Shown here: piece after piece, positions 10,714 through 22,500 of the stretch
Layout of the letters: the number at the start of each line of letters is the position of its first letter
Numbering within the stretch: the first letter of the stretch is position 1
Position numbers and translations under genes: made by a program
Assembly (NCBI RefSeq): GCF_001659605.2
Contig: NC_035172.2
Span: 29,625,342 to 29,689,341, forward strand
Direction: 5' to 3'
Source of the DNA: Manihot esculenta
Taxonomy: Eukaryota; Streptophyta; Magnoliopsida; Malpighiales; Euphorbiaceae
Length of the DNA stretch: 64,000 nucleotides
The notes under the pieces: generated by a model
Databases searched by the model: none
Told to the model about the DNA's origin: nothing
Seen by the model: only the letters and a program-made list of their open reading frames with translations

Positions 10714-11394
10714 CAAGAAAATGCTCGAAATTCCAGATGCGTGCCAGGGATGGAGAAGCCCGGAAGCCCAGAATCGCACTAAGCTTGGAAATGCTCTGAT
10801 GCTGTTAGGGGCACTTATATTGCCTATAGTCCTTGAGATCTGCTTTGACCAAGTGCTGGATAGGAACCAAAACCAGGCTGGTCTGTAAAGCTCATGAGGA
10901 ATGCTCAGATAACCTAGCCCAGTCTAGATTTTATAAAAGCTGCTGGGGGAGTCTAGCATCAAAGATGGAGGGACGCATAAGCAGGTTCAGGAGAAGTTTA
11001 GTGGGGATAACAACATTCTGGAATTGTCTTCTAATTTACGTGGCTCCTAAGTAATTGTATTTTCTATTATTTAGGATATTCTAGAACTTCTCTCTTTAAA
11101 CTATAAATACCCATTTGTAATTCCTTTGTACATAGACACAGAGACTGATAGTGAGAGTGCTGAAACCCACACTTGTATATTATTTTCTTTGTAAGTAATA
11201 CAAAGCTTTTTCTTCCTTCCATCTATGTTGAACTCCAACTTGCTCTCCTTACTTAGCTTTTGTTGCCAAGTACACTTTGTAGTTCTGTGTTCAAGACCTA
11301 CATTAGGCTAACTTAGTCTTAGGCAGAGTGAGTGAAGCAAGATTCCATAGCATTTTGGGGTTGTTTATGTGTTAATCACTTAAGGACTGTGACA
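10714..11394 (+). repeat. Element B 5' LTR, second part
   Basis: Resumes with CAAGAAAATGCTCG after the right TSD copy of element C and aligns with 17692-18372 to the end (GGACTGTGACA versus GGACCGTGGCA). A TATA box (TATAAATA, 11102-11109) and the CATAGACACAGAGACTGATA segment are shared with the 3' LTR, marking the promoter and R region. Confidence 0.85.
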
Positions 11395-11409
11395 ATTCGT
11401 ATTATAACC
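11395..11409 (+). other. Degenerate tRNA-Met primer binding site of element B
   Basis: ATTCGTATTATAACC directly after the 5' LTR end. It matches 11 of 15 positions of the usual ATTGGTATCAGAGCC site. Two of the four differences are C-to-T or G-to-A changes. 11410-11558 after it is leader sequence with no ORF. Confidence 0.55.
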
Positions 11410-11563
11410 TTGGTTGCTATTATGGTTGCTCTTGGTGGAAGCTATAGCCGAGGCAAATTGATATAGTTGCTCAAGTGGGCAATCCTAGTGAAGAAGAGCA
11501 TGTTCCCACAATGTAACAAGCTACTCGCAAGAAGGGCACATGAGGTAAGTCCCGTGAACCCTC

Positions 11564-13050
11564 TGTAAAGAAGCCCAAAGATCACTGCAACCCAAAATTA
11601 CGCAGCGAAAAAATAAAAGATCTCTATTTTTCCGTTCAGGATCCCAGTGCTTTATTTAATTCAAAAGAAAGGATAAAGAAACTAACCTTTTAGATTTTAA
11701 AAATCCTAGCAGGACTGTAAATTTATGTTTCCGTTCTGGACTAATGGTGCTGCATTTGAAATGAAAACCCTCAATGATATCCACATGAATATTTCCGTCT
11801 AGAGTGTTAGCTTTTTGAACGGATGGATTGGTTATATGCTCCAAATCTGCAATACAGAAAATGAATATAAAGCCCCTCCTCACGCTTTTTATAAAGCTCT
11901 CACAGAAGGCATTTTTTGTTCACTCGTCTTCTCTCAAAATCTTTTCATTTTCACTCTTTTCTTGTGTAAAAGAGTTGTGATCACTGTAACAGGTACATAA
12001 TCGCATATACCAATATATCTGTGCAATAAATCCTTTTCAAAAGAAAATGAAAATACTTTTTATCTGTAACCATTACAGATAGGCTAAATATTATTATCTT
12101 ATAATAATTGCAAATAATTAATATTATTAATAATAACATCTTTATTAATATTATTATTAATTATACTAACGGGCTTTTAGCCCATTAATATGACATAGCA
12201 CATCAATGACATTCTTCTGTGTGCGACCCCAATAGACTCATATTAATTGGCAATAGGGCCAGTCCAACAAGGCCCATAAATCATAAGCTGTCTCTAACAA
12301 GACGTTATAACTATCCAACTAATGTGAGGATCGATAGTCTAATAAAGTCTAATAAACAAAACATGTATTAATCTCTTTGTTACACGATATCTAGTTTGAA
12401 CATAAGTCATGGTCAATGTCAAACTTATAATGTTCAAACTTATAATTTCTCGATCTCTAAGTAGACTGATAAAATAAATGATATTGATCACATTATCAAT
12501 TCATTTGAGCACGGCCATGCATTTCTCTGCCTCACTTATTGAGGGGTCCAGAAGATATCTCTCTCAAAGATAAGGACAAATTCTATCTTGATTGTTCAAT
12601 ATCCTCTACATAATTTCTATTATGCTCAATCATAATCTTTATAATTATCCAATTAAAAACAATGTTTGGTTATGTCAAAACATAACAATCCTTATATTGG
12701 AAACAATGATAATCTCAAGTTAAAGTATTAAAACATAACTATCTTGAGATTCACTTATGACAATAACCCATGTAGTGATCTCAATGTGGGTCCATCCAAT
12801 ACTTTATTCTTTAACAAGTATCTATGATTATTGAATTATATCAGCATACACATACTCATCTCATGATTATCAATCAATAATCATACTAGTTATATTTTAT
12901 TATTATCATCATGATAATAAGTAATCAAGGATGTTAATCATTATTATGTAACATGCAAACAAATAATAATGATGATAAAATCTCTTTTATTAATAAACAA
13001 AATGACATACAAGAGGTCCAAGATAATGGCCTAGGAAAAGTACACTAATA
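11564..13050 (-). mobile_element. Solo LTR (minus strand, probably Copia-like) in the element B leader
   Basis: 1487 bp flanked by a perfect 5-bp TSD CCCTC (11559-11563 and 13051-13055). On the minus strand it starts TATTAGTGTAC (TG decayed to TA) and ends CTTTACA. The interior is AT-rich with no ORF of note. The blocks 'ggggtcgcacacagaagaat' and 'ggcagagaaatgcatggccg' (minus strand) are of a type I associate with plant LTRs, but I cannot assign the family. No PBS, PPT or second LTR is visible. The alternative is a short non-autonomous element. Confidence 0.75.
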
Positions 13051-13055
13051 CCCTC

Positions 13056-14140
13056 TCATAGGAGAGATGAGTTGGGAGAGGTGGACTTTAGGCTAGCCAA
13101 GATTGATTTGAAGCTTGTTGATGATGAGGAGGGATTTGAGGTACTTGAATTGCACATGGAGGAGCTCAAAAATGGGATGGATGAGTTCCATGGTGAAGTG
13201 CAAGGTGCCTTCAATGCCACCATCGATAAGTTGGCTAGTGAAGGGGAAACCATGCACCGTAGTCTTGCGAAGGAATTGGCCATGGTAAAGGAGGAGCATC
13301 GGTTTCTTTGTGAGAAGTTAGACCAGGTTTTGGCTAGAGTGAAGGAAGTGAAGAATGAAGTGGTGTTGTTGAAGAGGGCATTAGCATAAGGAGTTGCATC
13401 AAGCCCCTCCACTTTGGTAAGTACTTTTTCTTAAGCTCATAAGGTTGATGTTCCTAAACCTCCATCATTTAAGGGCTTGAGGGATGCTAAGGAGATAGAT
13501 AATTTCCTATGGAGCCTGGAACAATATTTTAGAGCTGTAGGGGTGACCAAAGAGATATCGAAGATTGATCATGCTTTTCTATACCTTGCGAACACTGCTA
13601 TGGTTTGGTGGCGTAGGAGGTATGCTAATATTGAGAAGGGCCTTTGCACTATGAACACATGCGGTAATTTTAAAAGGGAATTGAAGAAGCAATTCTACCC
13701 CGAAAATGTTGTTTATGAAGCACAAGCAAGATTAAGGAGGCTTACTTAACAAGGGACTATTCTAGATTATGTCAAGGAATTCACTGAGGTAATTTTTGAA
13801 ATCCCTAACTATCCTAATAGTGAAGCTCTCTTTGCTTTTATGGATGGTCTGTAGCATTGAGCGAGGCTTGACATTGAAAGGCGTGGAGCCCAAGACCTTG
13901 CCACTGCCATTTCAATTGTTGAGTCCTTGATTGAGTTTCAGAAAGGGGACAAAAGCAGGGGAAATGAGCAAGTGAAGAGCCAGAGTAAGAGGGAAGTTCG
14001 AGATCATGGAAACTTAAGAAGGGATGGCCAAAGGATGGAGGAAGCCCGAAGGCGAAAAGGAGAAGCCTCTGTTGAAGTGCTTCTTGTGCAAGGGACCACA
14101 TCATGCAAGGAAGTATCCAAAGCATAAGGCCTTGTCTACT
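13056..14140 (+). pseudogene. Element B gag (decayed)
   Basis: Frame +1 through 13072-13389 encodes an acidic helical N-terminus with coiled-coil character (EVLELHMEELKNGMDEF, then LAMVKEEHRFLCEKLDQVL). After a TAA, 13477-13749 encodes the gag core (AKEIDNFLWSLEQYFRAVGV, then VWWRRRYANIEKG and FKRELKKQFYP). The frame continues past a TAA at 13747-13749 through DYVKEFTEVIFEIPNYP to two more stops near 13855. A zinc knuckle follows at about 14075-14115 in another frame, with its last Cys replaced (CFLCKGPHHARKYPKH). Several stops and at least one frameshift make it nonfunctional. The solo LTR at 11564 removed it from its leader. Confidence 0.82.
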
Positions 14141-14244
14141 ATGTTAGTGGAGAAGGAGGTGAGCATGCAACCTGGAGAAAGTGCAAGTATGGGTGCCCTT
14201 CAATTAGCTGTCGTCACTGTGAAGCTGGAAGAGGTGGTAAATGA

Positions 14245-14559
14245 GTGCAAGGGATGTTTTTTTACACCTATGGAGGTAAAAGGGCAGTTGATTATTGCTT
14301 TGTCGACACTAGGGCTTCACACAATTTCATGACACTCGAGGTGGCCAAGAAGCTTAGAGTTTCCTTTATTGGTGAAGAGGGTTGGTTGAAGGCTATCAAC
14401 TCTCGTCCAACCTGGACATATGGAGTCGCGAGGAACGTCCAAGTGAAGATTGGTGAGTGGACTAGAACTTTGGACTTTTCCATTGTTGATTTGGATTATT
14501 ACTCGTGTGTGCTAGGTATGGATTTCATGGACAAGGTGAAGGCATTTCTTCTCCCCTAG
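14245..14559 (+). pseudogene. Element B protease fragment
   Basis: About 105 codons with a retroviral-type aspartic protease signature. DYCFVDTRASHNFMT has the catalytic motif changed from D-T-G to D-T-R, and YYSCVLGMDFMDKV is the second conserved strand. The lost glycine in the active-site loop predicts an inactive enzyme. The following 14560-14840 has only fragments with many stops. The expected RT and RNase H (about 1.5 kb) are absent, so this is a large internal deletion. Confidence 0.78.
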
Positions 14560-14839
14560 CACACTTTGCGTAGCTAAAGGAAGTTTTTTGAAGGCTGTGA
14601 ATTTGGCGACAGGGAAGGATGCCACTAGCACACTTTCTAGACTTCGAATTGTGAGTCCAAAGGAGTTGCCCAAGGAGACAATGCCACCTAGGAGAAGGGT
14701 GGAATGTGATGAGCTAAGGATGATGAAGAAGAGTGTGAGGATGGCTGTTGACATGATGAATCCAAATTCTTCCTTGTTGAGGTGCATCAAGGAGGTGACG
14801 ATGCATGATGTCAAGCCAAGCAGTTAGTGAAGCTTACTC

Positions 14840-15198
14840 ATGAGGGTGTGACAAGGAAGTTTGTGTTTGATGATGAGCTCATTAGAACCAGGCGTGGCAG
14901 CATCTTTGTGCCTAAATAGGGCAATCTTCATGAGGAGGTGTCATGACTTCATGTCTGGTGGTCGACCGAGTGTGAGGCAGATGATGGCGATACTCGGACA
15001 TGAGTTCTATTGGCATCACATGGTGATGGATGTCAAATGGCATGTGAAGACTTGCATGGAGTTTCAAAGAGCTATCTGTGATCTGCCAAGGGAGGCCAAG
15101 TCTGAGGGATGTTCTCCATTTGCACTAGGGATGAGGAGACCGTGGAGGTTCAAGGTGCAAGGTGATGTGCAGGACGCGACAAGAGCATTGCGAGATTG
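14840..15198 (+). pseudogene. Element B integrase zinc-binding remnant
   Basis: Stop-interrupted translations give an H2C2 integrase N-terminal pattern: NLHEE in one frame, then MRRCHDFMSGGRPSVRQMMA, EFYWHHMVMDVKWHVKTCME and a Cys/His pair typical of HHCC domains (one cysteine seems lost, TCMEFQ for TCxxCQ). The DDE catalytic core is missing. The last bases, CAAGAGCATTGCGAGATTG, run directly into the solo LTR and resume after it at the polypurine tract. Confidence 0.6.
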
Positions 15199-17378
15199 TG
15201 TAATATCCGACTAGATTCAGGCATCGAAATTCCTACCGTCCGGTGGAATCTCGGATGTCGGAGCCTTCTAGAGGGGTAGAGTAAAGGTTTTCTAAAATGT
15301 TTTTATGTGTTTTGAGGGATTTGAGTAAGAGAAAATTGATTTTTGAAAAGAAAAGACCAAGGAGGCATTTGCCAGGTTCGGCCGCCGAATATGGAATAGT
15401 TTAGGGGGCACGTTAGGCTTCCGAAAGTGGCTTTCTTTCGACCGCCGAACCCCATGTTCGGCTGCCGAACGTGGTGAGGTTTTGGAAGCAGGTTTGGCCG
15501 CCGGAAATGGTTGACCAGGCCACCTATAAAAGGCCCCTTGTCCGGAAAATGGGGGATTTTTCTCTCCATTCTTGGGCTAACGTGCGTTCATGCTCTCCTT
15601 TGGTTGTTTTCATGATGTTTCTTCAAATCCCTCAAGTTTTCATGAGTTTTATCCTTGTTTTGAAGAGTTTTGCGCTTGGAGCAAGGTTTTGGAGCTTGGA
15701 GACTTTTGGAGCTTGGATTCTCCAGATCTTTCAGTTTGGATCACCTCTCCTCTCGTTCTTCAAGAGGTAAGTGTAGATCCTTAGCTTTTATGATGTTTTA
15801 AATGAGTTTTATGAAGGGAAAAGGGCTAGGAATGCATGAGTTGCATGGTTGTGCATGAAAGGGTTTATGTTCCCTTTATGCTTATGTATGCTTTATGTGT
15901 ATATGTGATGTTGTTTGTTGGAGTTTAAGCTTATTTTAAACTCCTTTATGCATGGTTAAGGGCATATGCATGTTTTGGAGAGGTTGGATGCATGTTTTGG
16001 GTGTTTGGAAGGTTTGGGAGGCTTGTATGCATAAGAGGCTGAGTTCTGGATGAACTCAGGTTCGGCCGCCGAAGGTAGTTTCGGCCGCCGAACCTGCCTG
16101 TGGATGCATGGTTTGGCCGCCTAACCTTGCCCCCGAAAGTTGAGTTTCGGATCTGGAGCAGACTTTCAGCCGCCGAAGTTGCCGCCGAAAGTGCCTGACT
16201 TTCGGATCTGGAGAGGGTGTTCGGCCGCCGAAGGTGCCCTGTCCAACCTTCCTTTGCCCGTTTTTCCATGCATGTTTATGATGTTTTAAGGGGTTTTTAG
16301 GGGAATGTTTAGAGTTATGTTAGAGTGGTTTGGTACCTCATTTGAGTCCACCTTTGTAGGATTGGACCCGAGGAACCGAAGAGGCCCACAGAGTTAGCTG
16401 GTCCAGAATTGCCCAGCAGTTGCTAGAGGTGAGTGGAACTGAACTGTGTTTTTAAATAAATGAATGTTTTAGCATGTTCCATGCATCACGAATGCCATAT
16501 TTATAGTAGGGTGTATTGCATTAGTGTTCACGAAGATGACGCATTGCATTGGATATTGTACATGTGGATGGATAACAGGACGACTCATTAGCCCTCTAGT
16601 TTTATTGCATGTAACAGAAGTCCTGAGGAGCCCCTTGAGGGCCGGGCACAGAGCTATGTATGTTACAGAAGTCCTGAGGAGCTCCTTCGAGGGCCGGGCA
16701 CAGAGTAGAGGGAGTTTTGAGTCAGTCCATCCTTTATGTGATTGACTTGTGATGTGATGCGATCCATTCCATGATGGCATATGTTTTAATGTTTTTATAG
16801 TTCTGCTCACTGGGCTTTGTAGCTCACCCCATTCCCTTAACCCCAGTTTTGCAGGGCCTCAGAGAAAGACAGAGTCAGCAAGAGTAGAGTTATGCCTATG
16901 GTTATGTTTATGTAATAGAAGTGTAGTGGACATGATGTAAAGTAAGGTTATATTATGTACAGACATGTTATAACATGTAATGTATACAGAGTTATAGTAT
17001 TGTGCTTGGCCCTAGTGTATGGATAATCCCTTTGTACATGGATCTTTTATATGTTTTATGATGAAATGTGATGAACCAGGCTTAACATATGATATGTTAA
17101 CCCAACTGGAGCATTTGATGAGGGCTCCAGTAAGGGGTTTTTATGTTTACAACTACAGAGTGGTACCAGAGCAGGTATCGCTTACAGAGTGGTTACAGAG
17201 CATGCTCAGGTTAAGTCTGGTATATAGAGAAAAGTTTACAGTTTTTATGTTTATGTTTGATCATGTATGGGATTATACCAGATGTATAAAGTGTATAACA
17301 GGCTTGCTACGGGTCCCAGCGACCTTAAGTCGATCTGGATCCTAGCGCCGGTAGCGGTCCGGTTTTCGGGCTGTTACA
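15199..17378 (+). mobile_element. Solo Tekay-type LTR inside element B
   Basis: 2180 bp, TGTAATATCCGACTAG...CGGGCTGTTACA, flanked by a perfect TSD GATTG (15194-15198 and 17379-17383). It shares ends, TATA region and TTCGGCCGCCGAA clusters (15375-15500 and 16060-16235) with the Tek1/Tek2 LTRs. In place of their triple 'ttgacccattctacgtcc' repeat it has a twofold 'cagaagtcctgaggag' repeat (16617-16705), as does the solo LTR at 21187. This marks a separate subfamily. LTR-LTR recombination of a full element is the usual origin. Confidence 0.92.
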
Positions 17379-17395
17379 GATTGAGTGGGGGAGAA
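17379..17395 (+). other. Polypurine tract of element B
   Basis: GATTGAGTGGGGGAGAA immediately before the 3' LTR. Its first five bases double as the right TSD copy of the solo LTR, which therefore inserted at the very edge of the tract. Confidence 0.8.
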
Positions 17396-18372
17396 TATCA
17401 CACCCCACAATTTTTCCCACAAATATCTTTTTTTTTTTTGTCTGAGTTTGTGCGGATGTTGGTGCCGAGCAGGAGGCACAAGGCTGGGCTGAGTCATTTC
17501 AGGAACATCTAGCTATCAGGTGTTGTTTTGATGGGCCTGCGGGGAGTTAACTAGAGCTAGCAGGCCTATGAAGGTACGCAGGATGGCACGCAAGAAGGAG
17601 GCAAGCTTGGACAAAACAAGAGTAGTACGGACGCTCGTCAAGGCCTGGCAGGACAGCAAAAAACTTGGATGCTCGTCAAGGGCTGGCATGACAAGAAAAC
17701 ATTCTAAAGCCTGGAAGTGTGCCAGGGCTGGAGAAGCTCGAAAAGCTGGAATCACACCAGGCTTGGAAATGCCTGGATGCCACCAGGGCGCTTATATTTA
17801 CCGAAGTCTTTGAGATCTGCTTTGACCAGGTGTTAGACAGAAACCAAGATCGGGCTGGTCTACAGAGCGCATGAGGAATGCTCAGACAGCCTAGCCTAGC
17901 CCGGATTTTCTAGAAGTTGCTGGAAGAGTCTAGCGCCAAAGATAGAGGGACACAAAAGCAGCTTCGGGAGAAGTTCAATGGGAACCACAACCTTCTGGAA
18001 TTGTCTTTTAATTTACGTGGCTCCCAAGTAATTGTATTTTTATATTATTTAGGATATTCTAGAACTTCTCTCTCTAAACTATAAATACCCATTTGTAATT
18101 CCTTTGTACATAGACACAAAGGTTGATAGTGAGAGTGCCGAAACCCACACTTGTAAATCACTTTCTTTGTAAGTGAAACAAAACGTTTTCTTCCTTCCAT
18201 CTGTGTTGAACTCCAACTTCCTCTCCTTACTTAGCTTCTGATGCCAAGTACTCTTTGTAGTTCTATATTCAAGAGCTATGTTAGGCTAACTTAGTCTTGG
18301 GCAGACTGAGTATTGCATGGTTCCACAGCATTTTAGGGTTGTTTGTGTGTTGATCACTTAAGGACCGTGGCA
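17396..18372 (+). repeat. Element B 3' LTR
   Basis: 977 bp, uninterrupted counterpart of the split 5' LTR. The starting TG has become TA (TATCACACCCC). TATA box TATAAATA at 18080-18087. It ends GGACCGTGGCA. Confidence 0.85.
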
Positions 18373-19140
18373 CATAAGTTGAAAATCCATCAAGCTGGAA
18401 GACCGGGCGTCGAACCCATATAAACAAAAGCTTATAGGTCATAAGTTGAGAATCCGTCAGTCCGGAAGACTGGGCGCTAGATCCATATAAACAAAAGCTT
18501 CTAGGCTATAAGTCTGGAATCCATCAGGCTAAAAGACCGGGCGTCGGACCCATATAAAAAAAAAAAGCTTTAGGCCATAATTCGAGAATCTGTTAGGCCG
18601 AAAGACCGAGCGTCAAACCCATATAAATAAAAGCTTCTAGGCCATAAGTTGGGAATCCGTCAGGCCAGAAGATCGATTCATCAAGCCAAAAACCTGAGCA
18701 TTGGACCCACTAAAATAAGGCCATAAGTTGGAAATTCGTCAGACCAAAAGACCGAATGTTGGACCCACTAAAACAAATTAATAAGTCAGAAATCCATCAG
18801 GCTAGAAAACCAGGCGTTGGACCCACTAAAACAAGGCCATAAGTTGGGAATCCTTCAGGCCAAAAAATCGGGTGTTAACCCACTAAAACAAGGCCATAAG
18901 TCAGGAATCTGTCAGGTTAGAAGACCTGGCATTGGATCCATTAAAGTAAAGTCATAAGTCAGAAATCTGTCAGGCTGGAAGATCGAGTGTTAGTCCAACT
19001 AAACAAGGCCATAATTCAAGAATCTATTAGGCCAGAATATCGAGTATTAGTCCCACTAAACCAGGCCATAAGACAGGTTCTGTCAGGTCAGAAGACCGAG
19101 CACAGGTCCCATTAATCAAGGCACTCATACTAGACCACAA
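18373..19140. repeat. Tandem array of a ~58-68 bp repeat
   Basis: About twelve head-to-tail degenerate units. Each has the order GGCCATAAGTTGGGAATCC, GTCAGGCC, AGAAGACCGGGCGT, GGACCCA. The first four units are long (about 67 bp) because they contain CATATAAACAAAAGCTTCTA. The rest are short (about 57-58 bp) with CCACTAAAACAA in that place. Units beyond 19060 decay into the flank, and 19141-19520 continues as poor matches with no gene. Such arrays are known near the 3' end of Tat/Ogre-type retrotransposons. The link to the gag-like pseudogene to the right is my inference. Confidence 0.85.
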
Positions 19141-19519
19141 GGCGGGTTCCACTAGACCACGAGCACAACTACCGGGTGTTAATCCTATATCAATTTTCGA
19201 GACACTTGAGGCACAAGCCACGAGACGGGTGTTTGCAATCAGGTATTAGTCTCAAGATTATAAGAAACTCTATAGGGTTGTCTTAGGCCCAAGGAAGGCA
19301 TCCACTAGGCCATATGTCCGAGTGTTAGCCCTGTTATTTAGAAGTTCTCAAGTTATTTATTTCTATCACCACGTGACGGTAGGGTGTTAGGCTCTTAGCA
19401 ATCATTTAAAGAAATAATTTAAGTCTTATTGACAAGATTCATAGCTAAATACTGATCATACAACACTGTCAAAAAAAATATTTTTATTCAAATAAAACGA
19501 GTATTATAGGGAAGGAGGG

Positions 19520-22500
19520 ACATCATTAGTCGCCTCTGCCCAGAATTATGTGATGGGTTTATCACTGGCTATTGTAGTAGAAGTCGATCCAAAAGGGTTG
19601 GCTTTAATTATTCCTTCCTCGTCCCATCCATCCTCCTCATCAGAAAATATATCGTCAATTCAAAAGAATTTCTCTATAGGAAAACATTTGAGAAGCTCTT
19701 TCTTGATAGAATCCTGGTCTTATACGAACATTTCGCAGCTTGGGCCACCATCTCTTGAAGTTCTGCCTCAAACTCAGCAACCTTAGTAGAGTCAGCCTGA
19801 GCCTGCAGGTCTAGGACTTGGCGATGCAGCAGGGCCACTTGATCCTCGACATTCTTTACTCGATTCTCAAGAACTAGCTTAGAAGCATTAGCCTCACTTA
19901 GCTCAGCCTGGAGCTTGTCCACAGACTCTAGAGTCTCCTTCATGGAGTCTTCCACCTCGTCAACCCAAGTCTTCAGCCTTGAGCATTCCTCCGCCATAAG
20001 TTTTTTGTTTGTTTCCTGAGCACCAAACTCCCACATCAGGACCTTGTGCACTCTTGGCCACATAGGCACAGAGGGCACTCTCCGTAGTAGAGTGCATGAC
20101 ATTATGAAAAGGTTCATCTGTCTCAAGCTCATTCAAGCAACGACGATCCCCAAGCCTTAGGGTATTCTTGGTTAACAACACAGCCATGTTAGAATCCTTA
20201 AGAAGAGAGGGCATTCGGGTTAGCGGCAATGCTAGGCGTTGAATGCTAGGAGGCCATGATGAGTCAAACCCCATGTTTGTAGGAATAAGCTTAGTAGGAG
20301 TGGGGACAACAGCAAAAGGCTCAGAAACTAGGGTAGATACAGAGGCGCCTATGGCAAAAGACTCATACTGCAAGTGGGCCGAATTTTCTCCTGTAGGTTG
20401 GGGAGGAGGAGGAGGAAGCATGATCACTTCTTTTGCTCAACGACACGCTTGGGAGGGGGATCGGTTGCCCCGGTGATAGCTTTGCCTTTATGGGCAGTAC
20501 ACGCTGCCTCAGCAAATCTACTTCTTGACCCAGCCATATCTGCATAAATTGAAAAGTAAGGCAGTTTGAAATCTAAAAGAGGGTAGAAAAAAAATACCTT
20601 GAACTCTAGCCAAGGAAGTGCTCTCCCTAAGACTGGGAAGGTTAGATGGGTGAGGATCTCGAGACTAGGTCGTTTGGATATGACTTTGCCAAGACAAAAT
20701 GGTGTTCCTCACCGCCTTAGTAATATCCACTTTCTGATGGGACCTAGCCATTGTCAAGAGAAAGGCTAGAGTTTCATCCTCATCCCTTCTCAGTTGGACC
20801 CCATCCTTCCTCAGTTCTACCCATAGATTCCAGCTTGTTTGTAGACGCCCAAAACCCTCGGACGTCCGGTGACGGAGGAAAAAAAACTTATTTTTCCACC
20901 GCTTTAATAAAGAAGGTATCCGATCAAATATCGTATGGCGTTTTCACCCTCTAAAAAATTAGAACTCTTTATTTTTGCAAGTACCTAGCTGGTACAGCTG
21001 AGAGAAGAGGGCTACACTCGGTTCGATGTTGTTGTTATTAAGACAAATGAACTAGAAGGCCACCAAAATTGTCCAGTTGTTGGGATGCAACTGGCTGACT
21101 GAAAGCTTATGAAACTGAAGGACATCAACAAAAAATGGATCCATGGGGAATCAAAGACCTGCCTTCAGCTGCTCCTCGAAGACTATTGTAATGACCTGAA
21201 AATCAGACCACTACCGGCGCTAGGATCCAGATTGACTTAAGGTCACCGGGACCCGTAGCAAGCCTATTATACATCCTGTATACCTGCTAAAATCCCATAC
21301 ATGATCAACATTTTCATAAAAACTTTAAACTTTTCATACACCAAGCTTGACCTGTGTATGCACCAAAACTGAATACATAAAAACCCCATGCTAGAGCCCT
21401 CATCAAATGCTCTAGTTGGGTCAACATTTCATACATCAAGCTTGATTTAACATATATCATCATCAAAGACATTTCATAAAGATCATGTACCAAAAGGGAT
21501 TAACCATACATTAGGGCCAAGCACAATACTAATCCTCATTACATTACTGAACAATATCTTACATTACATTACATGTCCACTACTAATCTATTACATAACA
21601 TAAACATCACCCTTGCCAACTTCCCGTGCTATCTCTGACCCTGCAAACCTGAGGGTTAGGGAAAAGGGGTGAGCTACTAGAGCCCAGTGAGCAGAACATA
21701 AAACAATTTAATAATCATATGCTCGGATGGAATGCGTCACAGCACAGACAATACACATCAAGGATGGACTGACCCAAAAATCACTCTACTCTGTGCCCGG
21801 CCCTCGATGGAGCTCCTCAGGACTTCTTTACATACATAAGCTGTGTGCTAGGGGCGTAGAATGGCAGCCCTGGTCTTTCATTATATAACATAATATCTAG
21901 AGGGCTAATGGGTCGTCCTGTTATCCATCCACATCAACAACCAATTATGCAATGCGGCATATTCGTGAAATCTAATGCATCCAACCTATTTCATATACAT
22001 GATGCATGAACATGCTTAATTCACTGGGCTGACACTGGAACAGCTAATTCACTGTTGGCCTTCTCGGTTCCTCGGGTCCGATCCTACACAGGTGGACTCA
22101 AATGAGGGGCCAAACAAACTCTAACATGACTCTAAACAACTCCCTAAAAACCCCCCTAAAACATCACAAAACATGCATAGAAAATAGGCAAAGGAAGGCT
22201 GGGCAGGGAACTTTCGGCGGCCAAAGGTCCCTACAGAGCCGAAAGTCAGGCACTTTCAGGGGCAAGGTTCGACAGCCGAAACTCCCCTCCAGAGTTGAAA
22301 GTCCAACTTTCGGGGGCGAGTTTAGGCGGCCAAAACTGCCTCCTCTGGCAGGTTTGGCGGCCTAACCCTCCTTCGGCGGCTGAACCTGGGTCTTCCTGGG
22401 TGACAGAACCCGATTCTGCCTCGCCCATCCAGCCACCAAAACATCCCAAAACATACATCCAACTATTCTAAAACATGCATATACACTTTAACATGCATAA

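Larger units (their letters stand above)
1428..18372 (+). mobile_element. Element B: decayed Ty3-type LTR retrotransposon with nested insertions
   Basis: Two LTRs of about 976-977 bp bound it. The 5' LTR (1428-1722 plus 10714-11394) is split by element C, and the 3' LTR is 17396-18372. A degenerate tRNA-Met-type primer site follows the 5' LTR and a polypurine tract precedes the 3' LTR. The interior keeps gag, a protease motif and the zinc-binding part of an integrase. RT, RNase H and the integrase core are missing, so it is non-autonomous. The flanks read GGC-CATA before and CATA-AGTTG after, matching an uninterrupted tandem repeat unit and giving at least a 4-bp TSD. Gag style suggests a Ty3/Gypsy chromovirus-like element; I do not assign a lineage. 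Confidence 0.75.

Noticed and set aside
18373..19140. Possible CRISPR-like array
   Set aside because: Units are degenerate, contiguous and of two lengths, without identical repeats separated by unique spacers, and this is plant nuclear DNA.
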